Source: Apostichopus parvimensis (Eukaryota; Echinodermata; Holothuroidea; Aspidochirotida; Stichopodidae). From it: a stretch of DNA of 33,270 bases. Below, piece after piece: positions 1 to 11,179 of the stretch (position 1 is the first letter of the stretch; each line of letters starts with the position of its first letter). The stretch covers positions 19,511-52,780 of the forward strand of contig KN888718.1 of assembly GCA_000934455.1 (NCBI GenBank). Reading direction: 5' to 3'. The notes under the pieces were generated by a model. It was not told the origin of the DNA, searched no databases, and worked only from the letters and a program-made list of their open reading frames with translations. The position numbers were made by a program, and so were the translations under genes.

Positions 1-786
1 GCAGAAATGAGAGGGGCAGGTAGGATATTAACGTAAATGGATTTATGTGCCTCTAGTACCAGCAGTTCTCCACTTACGCTGTTAAAGATGGCGATCTGAG
101 GATGTCGTTTCTGTTAGATTTGATAGATCTTTAATATTTAAGCGGTATGGTGGTAACTTAATTAGAGGCTTGGCTTGTGAGTGGTAGGTTGTAGGGGAGA
201 GCTATTGGTGAAATGGGAACCTAAAAGTGGGAATTAAAGAAAGCTGGAATTCTTGCCCAGGCATCAGTAAGGATCATCAGTTAAATTTGCTTTCTGAGCA
301 TTTGAACTGAAATGATAATCTGAAAGCCGTTAAGATCGATGTTCACAGAATGCATGTATGGTAAACCAATGCCATATTCGATCCGCTATACCACTTTCAT
401 CCCAAATTTTCAGTTTCTTCATATTTATATTTTTTTCATATTTATATATTAAACTTTAATAGCGGTTATGTTTTACTGATCCGATCTCAGTTTCAGTGAA
501 TTTTTAACTATGGGATATAAACATGACTCCAATGAAATCTGGCCACACCCCAGCTTGCCAGAAACTTAGCTAAAATTATCAGGTCCTTTGAATTGATGTC
601 CTTTGCACTTCAACGATTAAACAAATAAATTTACCTCAAAAAACGAGTGTAACGGCAGAGTAGATGAAAAATCTTGCTTGAGTTTGCGTCAGACAAAATC
701 TAAATGATAGATTCAGAAGGAATACATATATCCAGGGGTTTGGGGAGGAGGAGGAGGGGGGGGGTGGAGAAGGGGAGGGAGCAGTA
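1..786. other. No gene seen; AT-rich unique sequence
   Basis: No reading frame with protein-like composition or paired splice signals was found in this stretch. The only notable structure is a G-rich patch at about 735-780, made of runs of two to nine G separated by A or T, just left of the first TTAA-flanked element. Confidence 0.6.
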
Positions 787-1145
787 TTAAAGGGTGTGAA
801 GACTTGCGCAAAAAGAAATGTCTGATGCCGGTAATTTGACCTAGTTTCGAATGAGGTGTAACAGAAGTGTTAAACACCACCATCAATCCCAGAAAATACA
901 TACACAGCTTGTTACCATATGTAATTAGACACTAGTGTACAGTCAGTACATACAGCTGCGGTCAATACCCACAGCGATGGACATCTCAGGTCCAGCTAAA
1001 GATAACAATTAAGGTATCACGTTTCATTACTGTCTGCATTTTGTAGCGACACAAACAATACGTCACAAAGGGACACAAACAAAACAGAAAGTTAACTTTT
1101 TCAGATGGCCGCACGCGGTTTGGGGCAAGTCTTCAATGCCTTTAA
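787..1145 (-). mobile_element. TTAA-flanked MITE, copy 1 (Kolobok-like)
   Basis: This is a 359-bp non-autonomous DNA element in reverse orientation relative to the copies at 1927-2322 and 25770-26144. Both outer edges are TTAA (787-790 and 1142-1145), which is the expected target duplication. The ends are inverted repeats: one begins TTAAAGGGTGTGAAGAC and the other, read inward, begins TTAAAGGCATTGAAGAC. The interior matches the other two copies throughout, for example ACACTAGTGT and GACCTAGTTT. TTAA duplications occur in piggyBac and Kolobok. The bases following TTAA here are AG (purines), which fits Kolobok better than piggyBac, whose ends start with pyrimidines. No transposase is encoded. 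Reading frames inside the element differ between copies and are not genes. Confidence 0.85.
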
Positions 1146-1926
1146 AGTGTTACAGTTATTGTAAGTTTGGTTTAAATAGAAGTGCATATGTAATGTATAG
1201 GAGACAGGTCAATATATATCATTGTTCATAAATTACAACCCCGAACGTGCGACTTGCGTTTGAATTGCTAAACTGAGTCAGTACTCAAATTAAGTTTGGT
1301 GTGTTGTTGACCATTAAAAATGTCAGCAAGCAGTGGCCAGCTTTATATCAATTTCTTTACTTTAGTATATGTATGCTGCTGACAAAACAAAATTAAAAAA
1401 CTCATTAAAACCTTATGTAAAAAGTGTCTTTTGTGGCCTCTCATAGCATGTTTACAATGCGTTACAAATTAGTGAAGGACAAACTGGCCTTGGATGTCAT
1501 CCATGGGTACCCTTGCTGGTTAGTACGAGGTAAGTTTTGTTTTTGTTGAAGTAATAAAACAACATAATAAACATTGACATTGGTTGGGCCTAGGCTGAAG
1601 AATCAAGGATATATATAATCATCGATTTTTGGGCTCTTCAATTTAGGAGCGCATCCAATAAGACAATTAGTATGCAGACAAATATTTCTTCGAAAGTTTG
1701 AATAGCTATGAAAAATATTTACTGTCATGCAAATTTTCTTCTTTTGTGACATGATGAGATTTTTTAAAACAATTACAAATCCTGCCTGTAAAGACATACC
1801 TTGGAAAGCAGCATAATGGAGTTTGTAATTTATAGCTTGTTTCTCTGTCCCGTGCCTTAAATAGTCATCCCATACTAATATTGTACATTTCAGTTTCATG
1901 CAAGCAAGTATCTGGTCTGCTCAAGT
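1146..1926. other. No gene seen; spacer between inverted MITE pair
   Basis: About 780 bp of AT-rich sequence separate two oppositely oriented copies of the TTAA-flanked MITE. I see no exon, RNA gene or further repeat in it. Confidence 0.55.
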
Positions 1927-2322
1927 TTAAAGGCATTGAAGACTCGCCCCAAACTGCATGCTGCCCTCTGAAAAAAGTAAACTTTCCGTTGCTTGCAAAT
2001 GAAGTTTTCTTTTCGCTACAAAATGCAGACAGTAATGAATTGGATACCTTTTTATCTTTTATCTGGACCTGAGATCAGGGAGTTCCATAATAACTCCTTG
2101 CTGAGATGTCCATCGCTGCTATGTACACTGTGTTATGGGTATTGACCACAGCTGTATGTACTGACTGTACACTAGTGTCTAATTACCAGCTGTTAAGCAA
2201 GCTGTGTGTCTATTTTCTGGGATTGATGGTGGTGTCTAACACATATGTTACACCTCATTCAAAACTAGGTCAGATTACCGGCATCAGACGTTTCCATGTG
2301 CACGAGTCTTCACTCCCTTTAA
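1927..2322 (+). mobile_element. TTAA-flanked MITE, copy 2 (Kolobok-like)
   Basis: This 396-bp copy of the family is bounded by TTAA at 1927-1930 and 2319-2322. The inverted ends TTAAAGGCATTGAAGACTCG and (read inward from the right) TTAAAGGGAGTGAAGACTCG are clear. It is longer than the other two copies mainly because of a 25-bp palindromic insertion at 2076-2100. It lies about 780 bp from copy 1 in the opposite orientation, so the pair could fold back on a single strand. It encodes no transposase; a short open frame in its right half recurs in the other copies only because the DNA is homologous. Confidence 0.87.
2076..2100. mobile_element. 25-bp palindromic micro-insertion inside MITE copy 2
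   Basis: Copies 1 and 3 of the surrounding MITE read straight through GACCTGAGATGTCC. Copy 2 is interrupted after GAGAT by 25 bp that start CAGGGAGTT and end AACTCCTTG, two arms that are inverted repeats (8 of 9 positions) around a 7-nt centre CCATAAT. The 7-bp host sequence CTGAGAT is present on both sides (2069-2075 and 2101-2107), as expected for a target duplication. It looks like the two ends of a cut-and-paste element with almost nothing left between them. Simple slippage is less likely, because the inserted bases are foreign to the other copies. Confidence 0.7.
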
Positions 2323-3362
2323 TTTGCAGACAGCAGACCAGAATGCAAGAGATTCCTTAAGTTATTAACATCGTCGTTACTTCCCTACATCGTTCAGGTG
2401 GGGGTTCAAACCTAGTTAACTGTGAGGTCAAAATATGAATATTCAAAAGAGCCTATAAAAGAATCAACAGAGTCAGGCAATACTGCGTTGGTGCCAGCCC
2501 CAATCGGCCAGAACCTGCCCAAAGGAATCTCGACACTTCATTCCTGAAAGCTGCCTCTGTCGGAAAGTGTGTCGGATCAAGTTGGAAAAAAGTTTTCATT
2601 CAAACGGTGGATAATGCCTCGATGATCATGCAGCAACTCAACAGTTAGCTGTTATTAGCTGGTATGAAACTTTGGACTTTACCTGTGTCCTGTAAAAGAA
2701 AGTGTGCCAAAGTTAATGCCTGAAGCTGGGTTAATAATTAAGTTAATTAAGAAGTGTCAGCTTTTGTGGCAAGTATAATCACTTGTAGGGTTTGTCCAAG
2801 AAGCTTCCTGGGGTTGTCACTCTGGTCTCTCGCCATTCACCCTACTTCTCCCCTACTTCTCCCCTGCTTCCCTCCAACCGATCACCAAACTGAATGACAA
2901 ATATCAGCTAAAACAGAGCCGAGTTAAACAGCTGGTGGCTCTTTATTGTCTCAATGCCTTGCAGGAGATTGGTTCGGTCACATGGAGTTTTTGTTTGTAT
3001 ACTTTGATGGTATAGTAGTGGCTTCAAGTTCTATAACACAGTGGTCCTCCTCTCAGCTGTAAGGATTGGTTTCAGCTGTCAGGAGATGTTGTTTTAATCC
3101 CAGTCTCTGCTCTTTAATCATCCTAGATAAACGCTACTCTGACATTCTGGGTCCTCCGAATCTAGGGCAGGCATGTGGTACACACACACACACCGGTGGC
3201 AAGGTAGTAGCGTGTGTCAATGTGTAGCACATCCTAATTAAGATAATATCTCTCATTCATGAGTGCTGATGGTACATATACATATATAACGGCAATGTCG
3301 ATTCTGGAATATCATTGCCTTAGGGAATACAGGAAAGCTTAAACTGTCTGGGTCACCAGCTG
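2323..3362. other. No gene supported
   Basis: This stretch is mostly unique. A TATAAAAG at 2454-2461 resembles a core promoter element, but no transcript or coding region can be tied to it. A short CA run is present near 3181-3193. Confidence 0.4.
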
Positions 3363-3425
3363 GACACCTATGCTTACATGTCTTCTCAAACATGCACTCT
3401 TAAACCTTGCCAGTACCTACAGAGC
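3363..3425 (+). repeat. Dispersed repeat fragment, copy a
   Basis: The sequence around GCTTACATGTCTTCTC followed by a GCACTCTTAAACC block resembles two other places in the window, near 10388-10445 and 29546-29610. The three share a TTAC-TGTCT-TC core and a GCACTC block about 20 bp further on. The similarity is short and diverged, so the family and its limits cannot be defined from here. Confidence 0.35.
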
Positions 3426-3518
3426 AAAATTAAGACATTGATGTAAGCTTCTAGTGTGGTACTCTTTGTTTAACTTGTATATGAAATATTACATATCTCC
3501 AAATTTTGCTCTTTATAG

Positions 3519-3707
3519 TACAGTGCCATTTGAAATTTCCTCTTCTGGCCATGCGACCATGCAACCAAATTTTTCCAGGCCAATGGAGCAAGTGTATTCA
3601 TGGAAAGTCAGGTTGTTGTGTTGTTGAGAAGGGAGAAGATGTTAGGAATTTAAAAGGCAAAAAATATTCAAATGCATATGTTTTGTGGGCAATCACTATA
3701 AAACAAG
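3519..3707 (+). CDS. Candidate internal exon, unknown protein
   Basis: This is a speculative exon. It follows a plausible acceptor (pyrimidine-rich CTCTTTATAG ending at 3518) and ends at a good donor, AAG followed by GTTAGT. The frame is open across all 189 bp and would code about 62 residues with five cysteines, including an RPC, an SKC and a GCC, and a short segment FPGQWSKCIHGKSGCC. The exon would begin in phase 1 or, using an alternative CAG acceptor at 3523, in phase 0. I do not recognise the domain. A 189-bp open frame flanked by both splice signals also arises by chance in AT-rich DNA at a noticeable rate, and no neighbouring exon was found to support it. The TTG at 3506 is not a credible start. 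Confidence 0.25.
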
Positions 3708-3906
3708 GTTAGTATTGTGAAATACTCCCCCCATGTAATTTACAAAATAGTATCGTATATAGAAAAACAGATGGGATGTTTACATTTCTAATTTTCATTA
3801 ATGAAGATGAATGCATCGTATCCAGGGGTTGGCAAATGTCTGGGATAGAGAGATAAAATTTTACCAGATGACATTTCTATAGCAAAACATACTTAATTGG
3901 GTTTTG

Positions 3907-4051
3907 CATATACATATATAGATATATGTATATATATATGTATATATATGTATATATATATATTTATGTGTATATATATGTGTATATATATGTGTATATA
4001 TATGTGTATGTGTATGTGTATGCATATATATATATATATATATATATATGT
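3907..4051. repeat. TATATG/TATGTG microsatellite
   Basis: About 145 bp of alternating purine-pyrimidine sequence are built from TATATA blocks interrupted by GTG. The middle part has a 12-bp period (TGTGTATATATA). Open frames seen on both strands here are products of the repeat, not genes. Alternating purine-pyrimidine DNA of this kind can extrude cruciforms. Confidence 0.9.
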
Positions 4052-4864
4052 AGGGAATATTATGTACAAATATGGCACAGCATACAAATGAATCCTACTG
4101 GTTGTTCTTAGGTCTACATATGTATACAGAAAGGTCTAGGGGAAATGTGTCGCTTGGGCCCGGAGGCCGGAAGTAATCACATGATTATCGTTAATATCAT
4201 CTATAATCACAAACTTGTTTTTTTTTACATATTTTGTTGGCTCCTGTCGTGGATAGAGCTAGAATCTCCTGGAAAGCTCTAGGAATTTTAAACCCCAAGC
4301 GTTTGATTACCAAATAGCTACAACAATGTTAAGCTACTGATCATAACTGGTGCATTTAAAACAAACTGTTGCATGTTGAAACTAATGTTACCATAGGAGC
4401 ATACACTGACAGCATGAACATATTTCAAGTGACATAAATTTGATGTTGCAATTCGTGGAATAGGTTGGGGATAAATTGTGGGCTATTATAAGTTCCGAGG
4501 TTTAATGCCTGCAATTGTTGTTTTAACAAAGCAGGGTTTAACATTCTATGACGTTTCCAAAGTGTCCATTGCTACCATAATTAAGATACATGTCTGCAGA
4601 AGAATAATTTAGTTTTCAGATTTGTGTCAGTTTTGAAGGAGTCCTCTGAGTTTTCCCTCATAAAATACTACCATTTTATCATATGTTAAAAAAAAAGGTG
4701 TGATACATCTTGGAACAGCTTGTATAGCAATTTGAACATTTTGCATTGCATATTTTGTGATGCGATAGTCGGGATAAATTATTCCCTTGGTCTGTATGCA
4801 TGGGAGAACTGCCAATATGTTTTATAATCATACAATGTTGACATTTTTCAAATGCCATCTAATT
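4052..4864. other. No gene seen
   Basis: This is unique AT-rich sequence. I found no convincing exon or repeat in it. Confidence 0.5.
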
Positions 4865-5024
4865 CTACAGAAAAATGTAATATTTTGTCATTCTTGATTT
4901 TGGTTTATCAAATATGATTTCCACCCACTCTACTACTTTATCGAGATCACAGACAGATCTCGCTTTTCTTGATATTTCACCGGATTCAAATGACAGCCTC
5001 ACAATTAAAGGTATAGTAGCCAAA
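4865..5024 (-). CDS. Possible coding relic or terminal exon, unknown protein
   Basis: On the minus strand an open frame ends at TAG (4865-4867). If it starts after a possible acceptor (TTTCATAAAACTCTTAG, AG at 5025-5026) it covers about 52 codons. The peptide has protein-like composition, with charged segments such as SFESGEISRKARSVCDLD and KVVEWVEIIF that look amphipathic rather than random. I do not recognise the family. There is no second exon, and no clear polyadenylation context was established. It may be a decayed fragment, a real last exon or chance. Confidence 0.22.
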
Positions 5025-5812
5025 CTAAGAGTTTTATGAAAAATAGAAAATAAATGTGCATACTTATAAATACTTAAAAAACTAAGAGATGTGGAGGAGC
5101 TAAACATCTTTCAAAATTCATTTCAGCTTCAGTAATTATAGCAAACAAGAGGGAAATTAAATCAGTTATAGGGCACCAGTACATTCAACCTACAGAAATA
5201 TAAACGACAGGTTTATTTATTTTTTTCCGCTCTGATTTTTTTTATATCACCCGAAAGGTGTGAGAATTAGTGCAAATTGAGAAAAATTCTTCATGTTCAT
5301 TTAAACTCATTTTGGTGTGAAATTTTCAATCCTATATTCAATAATGAATTTGTACAAAAAATTAATGTAGTTCATTAGCTTTCTTATAAAAAAAAAGGGG
5401 GGCGGGGAGGGGAGTAAAATTTGAAAATATTGCAATTTTCCCTCTTACATACATACATATGATGATAATTGACACTAGATAAGTGTGGAATGGTGTGTGG
5501 ATGATTAAAAGGTGAGAACCAAATGGCATAATTATTTAGACTGTTCTTTAATCTTCATTAGGTTATAAAAATCTATAGGAAGATGTCTTTAATAGTTTAA
5601 CTACTTGTAAACAGGGCTGCAACCACCATTGTTATGGAGGGAGGGGTGATGGAGGGAGAGGATGATGGAGGGAGAGGGTGAAGGGGAAGGCTGAGTGGAA
5701 AGGCTAAAAAGTTATAACATTTTGGGGCAGCTGTTTACCCTTTGAGAAATTTATTTAACTTGCAGCTATATCTACAACTTTGAACTGACAATTTCCGCTT
5801 TTATTTTGTCAC
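5025..5812. other. No gene seen; G-rich patches
   Basis: The stretch contains A- and G-rich patches near 5390-5415 and 5637-5690 (GGAGGGAGAGG repeats). No exon or RNA gene was recognised. Confidence 0.45.
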
Positions 5813-5905
5813 AGGGGGAGGTGTCTAAGGGATCGGGCATTTTCCCCTCCCCTTTGAGAAATTTGATAAAAATTGAGGGTGCTTGGATGCCAAAAAGCAA
5901 TTCCA
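5813..5905 (+). repeat. Fragment of the 19223 hAT-like family
   Basis: About 90 bp beginning GGGGGAGGTGTCTAAGG and running through CCCCTCCCCTTTGAGAAATTT match the left arm of the element at 19223-20763 (there GGGGGAGGGGTCTAAGG and CCCTCCCCTTTGGAAGATTT), with the same order and spacing. No terminal inverted repeat was found on either side, so it is a broken copy or a shared internal module. Confidence 0.55.
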
Positions 5906-6120
5906 CACGACCCGATTAATCAAGATTTGTCATGTTTTTTGCAACGAAAATATGTTGTCCAGCCGGCAAAATAATGTCCTTACTTTGTTTAAGGGTCATT
6001 TATTGTGACATTCAAAAAAACTCGCAAACTGAAAACTTTCTCTGTACGTAATGGATTATTTTGTGATGCATAATTTGATAAAAGTCTTGTTTCTGTTAAT
6101 TCTCATATTGACTGTAATAT

Positions 6121-6508
6121 CATAGGCGTAGGAGCCCAATTTGATTTGGGGGGGGGGCTGTAACAACTTGCCCGAAAAAATATAACCAAAATTTTTTGCG
6201 CTTCGCGCGGGCGTTCAACATCTTAATGAACATATCATATAGGCATACATTGGTTATTACATCGCATGCCAATAACATACAACCATTTGCCGTGTCATGA
6301 ATTACCCTTCCATATTGGTTATAATTATTGGGGAAGTTGTTACCATAATAATGATAATAATAATATCAGTTTAACCATTGAAAAACACAAATTATTTTTC
6401 TTCTTTCAGTAGGTGCCCGAAAAATTCTCAGCATATTGCCCGAATTTTCACAAAAAATTTTGGTTTGGGGGGCTGCAGCCCCCCAGCCCCCTGCCTCCTA
6501 TGCCTATG
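6121..6508 (+). mobile_element. hAT-type MITE, CATAGGCGTAGGAG family, copy 1
   Basis: This 388-bp element is bounded by inverted ends CATAGGCGTAGGAG and CTCCTATGCCTATG (one mismatch). It is flanked by a perfect 8-bp target duplication TGTAATAT (6113-6120 and 6509-6516), which is diagnostic of hAT-type insertion. The left arm carries a run of 11 G, and the right arm carries GGGGGGCTGCAGCCCCCC, which can form a hairpin. A CAAAATTTTTTGCGCTTCGC motif near 6186-6205 resembles the core seen in other hAT-like elements in this window. It contains no transposase frame. A second copy in the same orientation lies at 12544-12917. Confidence 0.92.
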
Positions 6509-6954
6509 TGTAATATTATGTCAAAATGATAGCAATAGATGGAGGTGGGAATGAAAAAGAAGTAAACATGTTGTAATGCATCATTTTTACGTGACCACTT
6601 CTGGAGCATGGTAGATTAAATAATTTTCAACACACAAGTAAGATGATGGCCTATTTAAGCCCTGCAAGCTTGGGGAACCAGAGTTATATATCCCCCCTCT
6701 GTAAAATCCAGAATTTCCTTCGAAACGAGAGCCAGTGGGGTAGTCCCAAGCCCACTTTTTTCAATGAAAGCAGCAACGGTAACCCTTTAGGACGTATGAG
6801 CCATGAAAATATCAAACATCAATTGTGTGTGAACAACTGTTACTATGGTGATAATGCTCTGGAATTCTCTGGATAATTTGCTGTATTGGTGTTAATTAAT
6901 TGAGCTGCTTCCTCATCAATTTTTCCCCTGGTCCTAACAAAGTCCTTAACAAAC
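6509..6954. other. No gene supported
   Basis: This is unique sequence. An open frame of 77 codons at about 6643-6876 has no recognisable domain and no flanking splice signals that I trust. Confidence 0.4.
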
Positions 6955-7145
6955 AAGGAACAAAGGAACAAAACCCCCTTAATTGCAACAAAAATGCCAC
7001 CAAAAAAAAAAAAACCCAAAATCAAAACAAGTTAAAAGAAAAAAAAGAACAAAAACAATTCCTGGGCCGGCCTTTGGTTTGGGTTGGAAAACTCCCCCAA
7101 TCCTGGCCCGGCCCCCCCAAATTTAAATTTTCTTCTTTAATCCTA
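6955..7145. other. Stretch of inflated homopolymers, possible assembly artefact
   Basis: Nearly every base in this stretch occurs as a run of two or more: thirteen A near 7000-7012, GGGCCGGCC, TTTGGTTTGGGTTGG, AAAACTCCCCC, GGCCCGGCCCCCCC, AAATTTAAATTTT. This differs from the sequence on either side. It fits homopolymer-length error from long reads or a damaged low-complexity repeat. Any reading frame across it is unreliable. Confidence 0.45.
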
Positions 7146-8279
7146 TATCCTTTTCAATTTTTTTTTCTTCTCTCTTCCTTTTGACGTTACCTCTATTCCG
7201 GACACTAAAACGTATTTCCTTTTAAAACACCACAAAGAAATATTATTATCATGGGGAAGTCATCAGTAACCAGTTCTTGAATAATTTAGTCATGAAGAAA
7301 ATTGTCTTGCTTCTTGTGGGAATAAAGCAGAGCTGAAGCAAAAGGTGACAAACCACGACCGATGCGACGACGGGGCGACGGTCTCAGCCTCTCCATATTC
7401 CGTACTTTGCTAGAAGAAAGGAGTCTTTTGCTCATCAAAGCGAGCGTGTTTATTCTATTGGAACTATATACTATGTCTAACTATGTCTGTGCCTGCTTAA
7501 GAGTTGCATATCAAACAGAAGATGTTTGTTGTTTACAGAGAGGATAGTTATGTAACACAATTGAGGAAATATTGAAAGATATACTTTATATAATACTTTT
7601 AGTTTTACAATGGAATTTAAACCTGAAAAAGGAAAAGAATAAGTAAAGAATACAAAAAAGGGGAAAGAAATCTGATTGTATTATTTGGGTTTACTCTGTA
7701 ATATTTCTCTGTAATATTAAAACTGTTTCTGTTTCTCTGGAAATATTTTGGAAATTAGATTTATCTTTAGGAACAAAAGGGAGCGATAGCGGGATTTCTT
7801 TAAATTGAAATCTTGACGAGTACATGTAACTGCTAATTAAGTGTTGTTTGATGACACACTTTACAATAATTCTCAATTTGCATAAATAGGCCGCTGCGTC
7901 GCGGCAAATAATACGTGGAACCATTTCAGAATGGTTGGTGGGTTACATATAATTTTTCTGCCGAATACATAAATTTTGTAATCCCGTGGCAGAGTACTAG
8001 CAAAGATTCTGAAGTACTGAGTTCCATTTCGATCAAATCAGAAATCTTTAAGAAATAAGAACAACTTGCTATAAATAGGCTGGTAATGTATTTAGGGTCA
8101 GTATAGTTTATGCTTTGATTAAACTTTTCTATAACTACCTAATGTTGTAGGAAGATAATTGGAATTGTTGCCCACATTGACCTCACAAATGTAGCTAATG
8201 CAAACTGAGTCTCATATATATAGATTCTGGAAAACTTTTTGAAGGGAGATAGGGGAAGGGAAAGGCAGGTCAGGAAGAA
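7146..8279. other. No gene supported
   Basis: The stretch is AT-rich with one CG-rich patch (GATGCGACGACGGGGCGACG near 7361-7380) at the start of an unremarkable 61-codon open frame. Nothing was recognised. Confidence 0.4.
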
Positions 8280-8285
8280 TGTTGA

Positions 8286-8314
8286 CCACCCCACCCCCCC
8301 ACCCCCCACCCCAC
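8286..8314. repeat. C-rich tract CCCCACCCCCCCACC
   Basis: Runs of four to seven C are separated by single A residues. The complementary strand has four or more G runs and could form a G-quadruplex. No gene context is visible. Confidence 0.6.
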
Positions 8315-10387
8315 ATGCAGGATATATTATGTGCGTATGCTGGCGTGTACAGTTATTAATAGTGGCGTTCCTAGCCATTAAAAATACTTCAATTGTTTCA
8401 GTTTCATGCAATTACACCAAGATTGGCATATATCCCATAATTTGACACCCAAAAACAAAAGGTTAAGTTTTGGTTCACAATAATTAATAACTGCCAAATT
8501 TAAGTGGTGTTTAATATTTGAAAGCCAGGAGGGGAAAGAGATGGGATAGGATGAAGGGTCAGGAGTAGAGGGATGAAGGAGAGATTAAAGAACCGCAATT
8601 TTAGTATCTTTGGCCACCAGTTGCGTATTAGAATTATTAAACCCCATTTCAAGTATTGCAGATCCTCAATGTCCCTGGCAAACTGTGTGAGCAATATCAC
8701 AAACATGGATATTATTTCCACAATACACTCCTACCTGTCTGTGATTTATAATTGGGCTTTGCCATCAACTCATTCTACCTAACTTGTAATTGGCCAAATC
8801 TATAATTCACTCTATATCTAAGTCTATAACGTCTATAAAATCTAATGAGGCCCGCAATTCTCATTGTTTTCATTGCATGCTAACGATGCATGGGTTACAT
8901 CTTTTGTGAGCCAGAGTGAAACTGATTGGATAATAATGTCATAATAGTTTCCTATTTCCTCGTTTTGAACAGATAATTGGCAAACGTATTTTCCATATAT
9001 TGGTTTTCTCGGAATCATTGTGATGAACTTGAGAAAGAACTTCAAAAAAGCCTTACTTCTTCATCTAATAGTCGCTATGCAATGTTGCATCTATATTAGT
9101 TGAAAGCAGCTCTTCACTAAACTTATTACTTAAAAGTATCCTAGATAAATAATGTGACCGAGTAAGATATTGTAGCGAGGAAGAAATCGATGTAAAAGTT
9201 GGATTTTCATAACTCTCAATTAGTTGTCGCCCAGGCACTTTTCAGATTAACGTTTTAATCACACCCCAAGAACAAATTTGGCAAAAACTTGTTTTGTTTA
9301 ATCACCTCACAAATTGAAATGCGACTTTATGGAATAAATTTAGCATTTGTTAGAAATAGTTTAAGTTATCTGTATGTTAGAAATAAGAACTGAAAAGTAA
9401 AGAATAAGGGAATTTTACATTTGAATATTTGGTAAAGATGTCGTAGCACACATACTGTATATGACAAAGTATATCCACCGAGAAACAATGTTTTGTGACA
9501 AATTTGAAATGTTTTGCATGTTTTATCTACATTGTTAAGCTATTTTCAAGGGTTGACTTGGAAAACACAAATTACAGATGCATAAAACTTTCAAAGATAT
9601 TGATTACCGAGGCTCGTTCATGTTTTAACTTTTTGCTCAGGCAGTCAGAGGACAAACACTGAATATCTTCGCACTCTGGATGAAAAGAGCTTAAGATCGT
9701 TTCTCGTTTAGGTGTGTACGCCAGAGCAAATGTACTTTTAGACCTAGTGTAGCATGGATTGTATATGTTGAGGGTGTTAATGGCAAAGCGTTTTTACTCC
9801 GTAAAGTATACCCCTCTCTCTGTGAATATTGCATTTTTCGCACCGGTGAATCGCTACTCTCTTTGCATGAATATTTTTGTCTCCAACGTCGACGTTTCTC
9901 GGTCCCACACTTCCCATCATAATGCTCTATTTAAATTCCCAAGACATTCGTAGAGCTGACACATTTTGAGGACTTCGGTCCATATTTCATGAACGAGGTC
10001 GGGTTTTTTTGCACTTAAGAAGAAGGAATCAGGCAAAGTCGTCCGCGCTAACTATTTGTCACATTTATTTCTTTTTTTTTTGGAAGTTAACTTTAAGCAG
10101 TCTTTGATCTTCAATGTCTGTGTGAGGTGCAGTCGGGTAATCAGGTTTGAGAGGTTCTTATTCACATGATATTCAAATTCTGGCGATAATATTAGCTTTC
10201 TTGTCCAATTTATCTTAATATATAAATAAGCTAAAACAGATAGATAGGAGAAGAAAGAGATAACTGAAGAGGACAAGGCAATTTGTTTCGGTGAAGATTT
10301 TCACAAGTTTAATATAATATGAGAGGGTTTGTTGTATCACTTGCAACAAAACGTATCATAAATTGAATCCATAAACTACTTCGCTTC
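8315..10387. other. No gene seen
   Basis: About 2 kb of unique AT-rich sequence. I found no recognisable domain, RNA gene or paired terminal repeats. Confidence 0.45.
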
Positions 10388-10445
10388 TGTGCTTACCTGT
10401 CTTCTCGCAATAATAGCACTCTCGCTTATATCTCTAAGTGAAAGG
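10388..10445 (+). repeat. Dispersed repeat fragment, copy b
   Basis: GTGCTTACCTGTCTTCTCGC followed about 20 bp on by GCACTCTCGC resembles the fragments at 3363-3425 and 29546-29610. The match is short, and the boundaries are not definable. Confidence 0.35.
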
Positions 10446-10803
10446 AATATGAATAGAACATAAAGCTAGCATTAATGTGAGCTAAACTTTAATACACAAT
10501 TACTAATATGAAGATCTATGATATCTGAAAATTGAAGCATTTGTGTTGATTCGTTAACTTTGTGAGATATATTACCTCTTGCCATTTAATGTAATAATTA
10601 TAATAATATTCAATTTTTATATAGCGCTTTATACCAGTAATAGGTCTTGTAGAAATAATGTAGAAATGATGCTCATCAGTTAGGTTTTATGATACTGTTT
10701 GACATGCTTTCAATTAAGTTGTAATGTAACCAAACCTTTATTATGATGGTTTGTTATAGATAAAGCGATAAAAGTTAAGTTATTATCAAAGTGGTGCAAT
10801 AGT

Positions 10804-10841
10804 CACACACACACACACACACACGCATGCACACACACACA
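10804..10841. repeat. (CA)n microsatellite
   Basis: About 38 bp of CA repeat with one GCATG interruption. Confidence 0.92.
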
Positions 10842-11179
10842 AAAACTTTGAAAACATATCCCATAATTCCCAACTATAGCAAGATGTTATATTGTGGCAC
10901 TGAAAATGTTTCTGTCAAAATTTGTTATCACTAATTGTTTCTACTTTGAAATACTGGAAGCAAGGTGTTATTGGTTTGAAATTGCCCAGTTCATCCTGCC
11001 TGAATTCCAAGCTCCCCACTGCCTGCCCCCCCCCCATCCCTACCCTCACAATCCTCCTGCTCTGACTGGAGAATGAACCTATCATATCTAAGCTTGCAAA
11101 GTCAAGCCATTTGGAGCAGTATTTCATTTCCAACAAAAAAAGTAACTCTGAGGGAAGTAAGGAAGGTTAGACTAATCTG

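Noticed and set aside
2454..2461. TATAAAAG core-promoter-like sequence
   Set aside because: Isolated in AT-rich DNA with no start codon, coding frame or LTR structure linked to it.
3823..3837. CAGGGGTTGGCAAAT, resembling a hAT (Charlie-like) terminal repeat
   Set aside because: No matching inverted end and no flanking duplication were found downstream.
3893..4111. Open frames on both strands rich in Tyr and Ile
   Set aside because: They are translations of the TATATG microsatellite.
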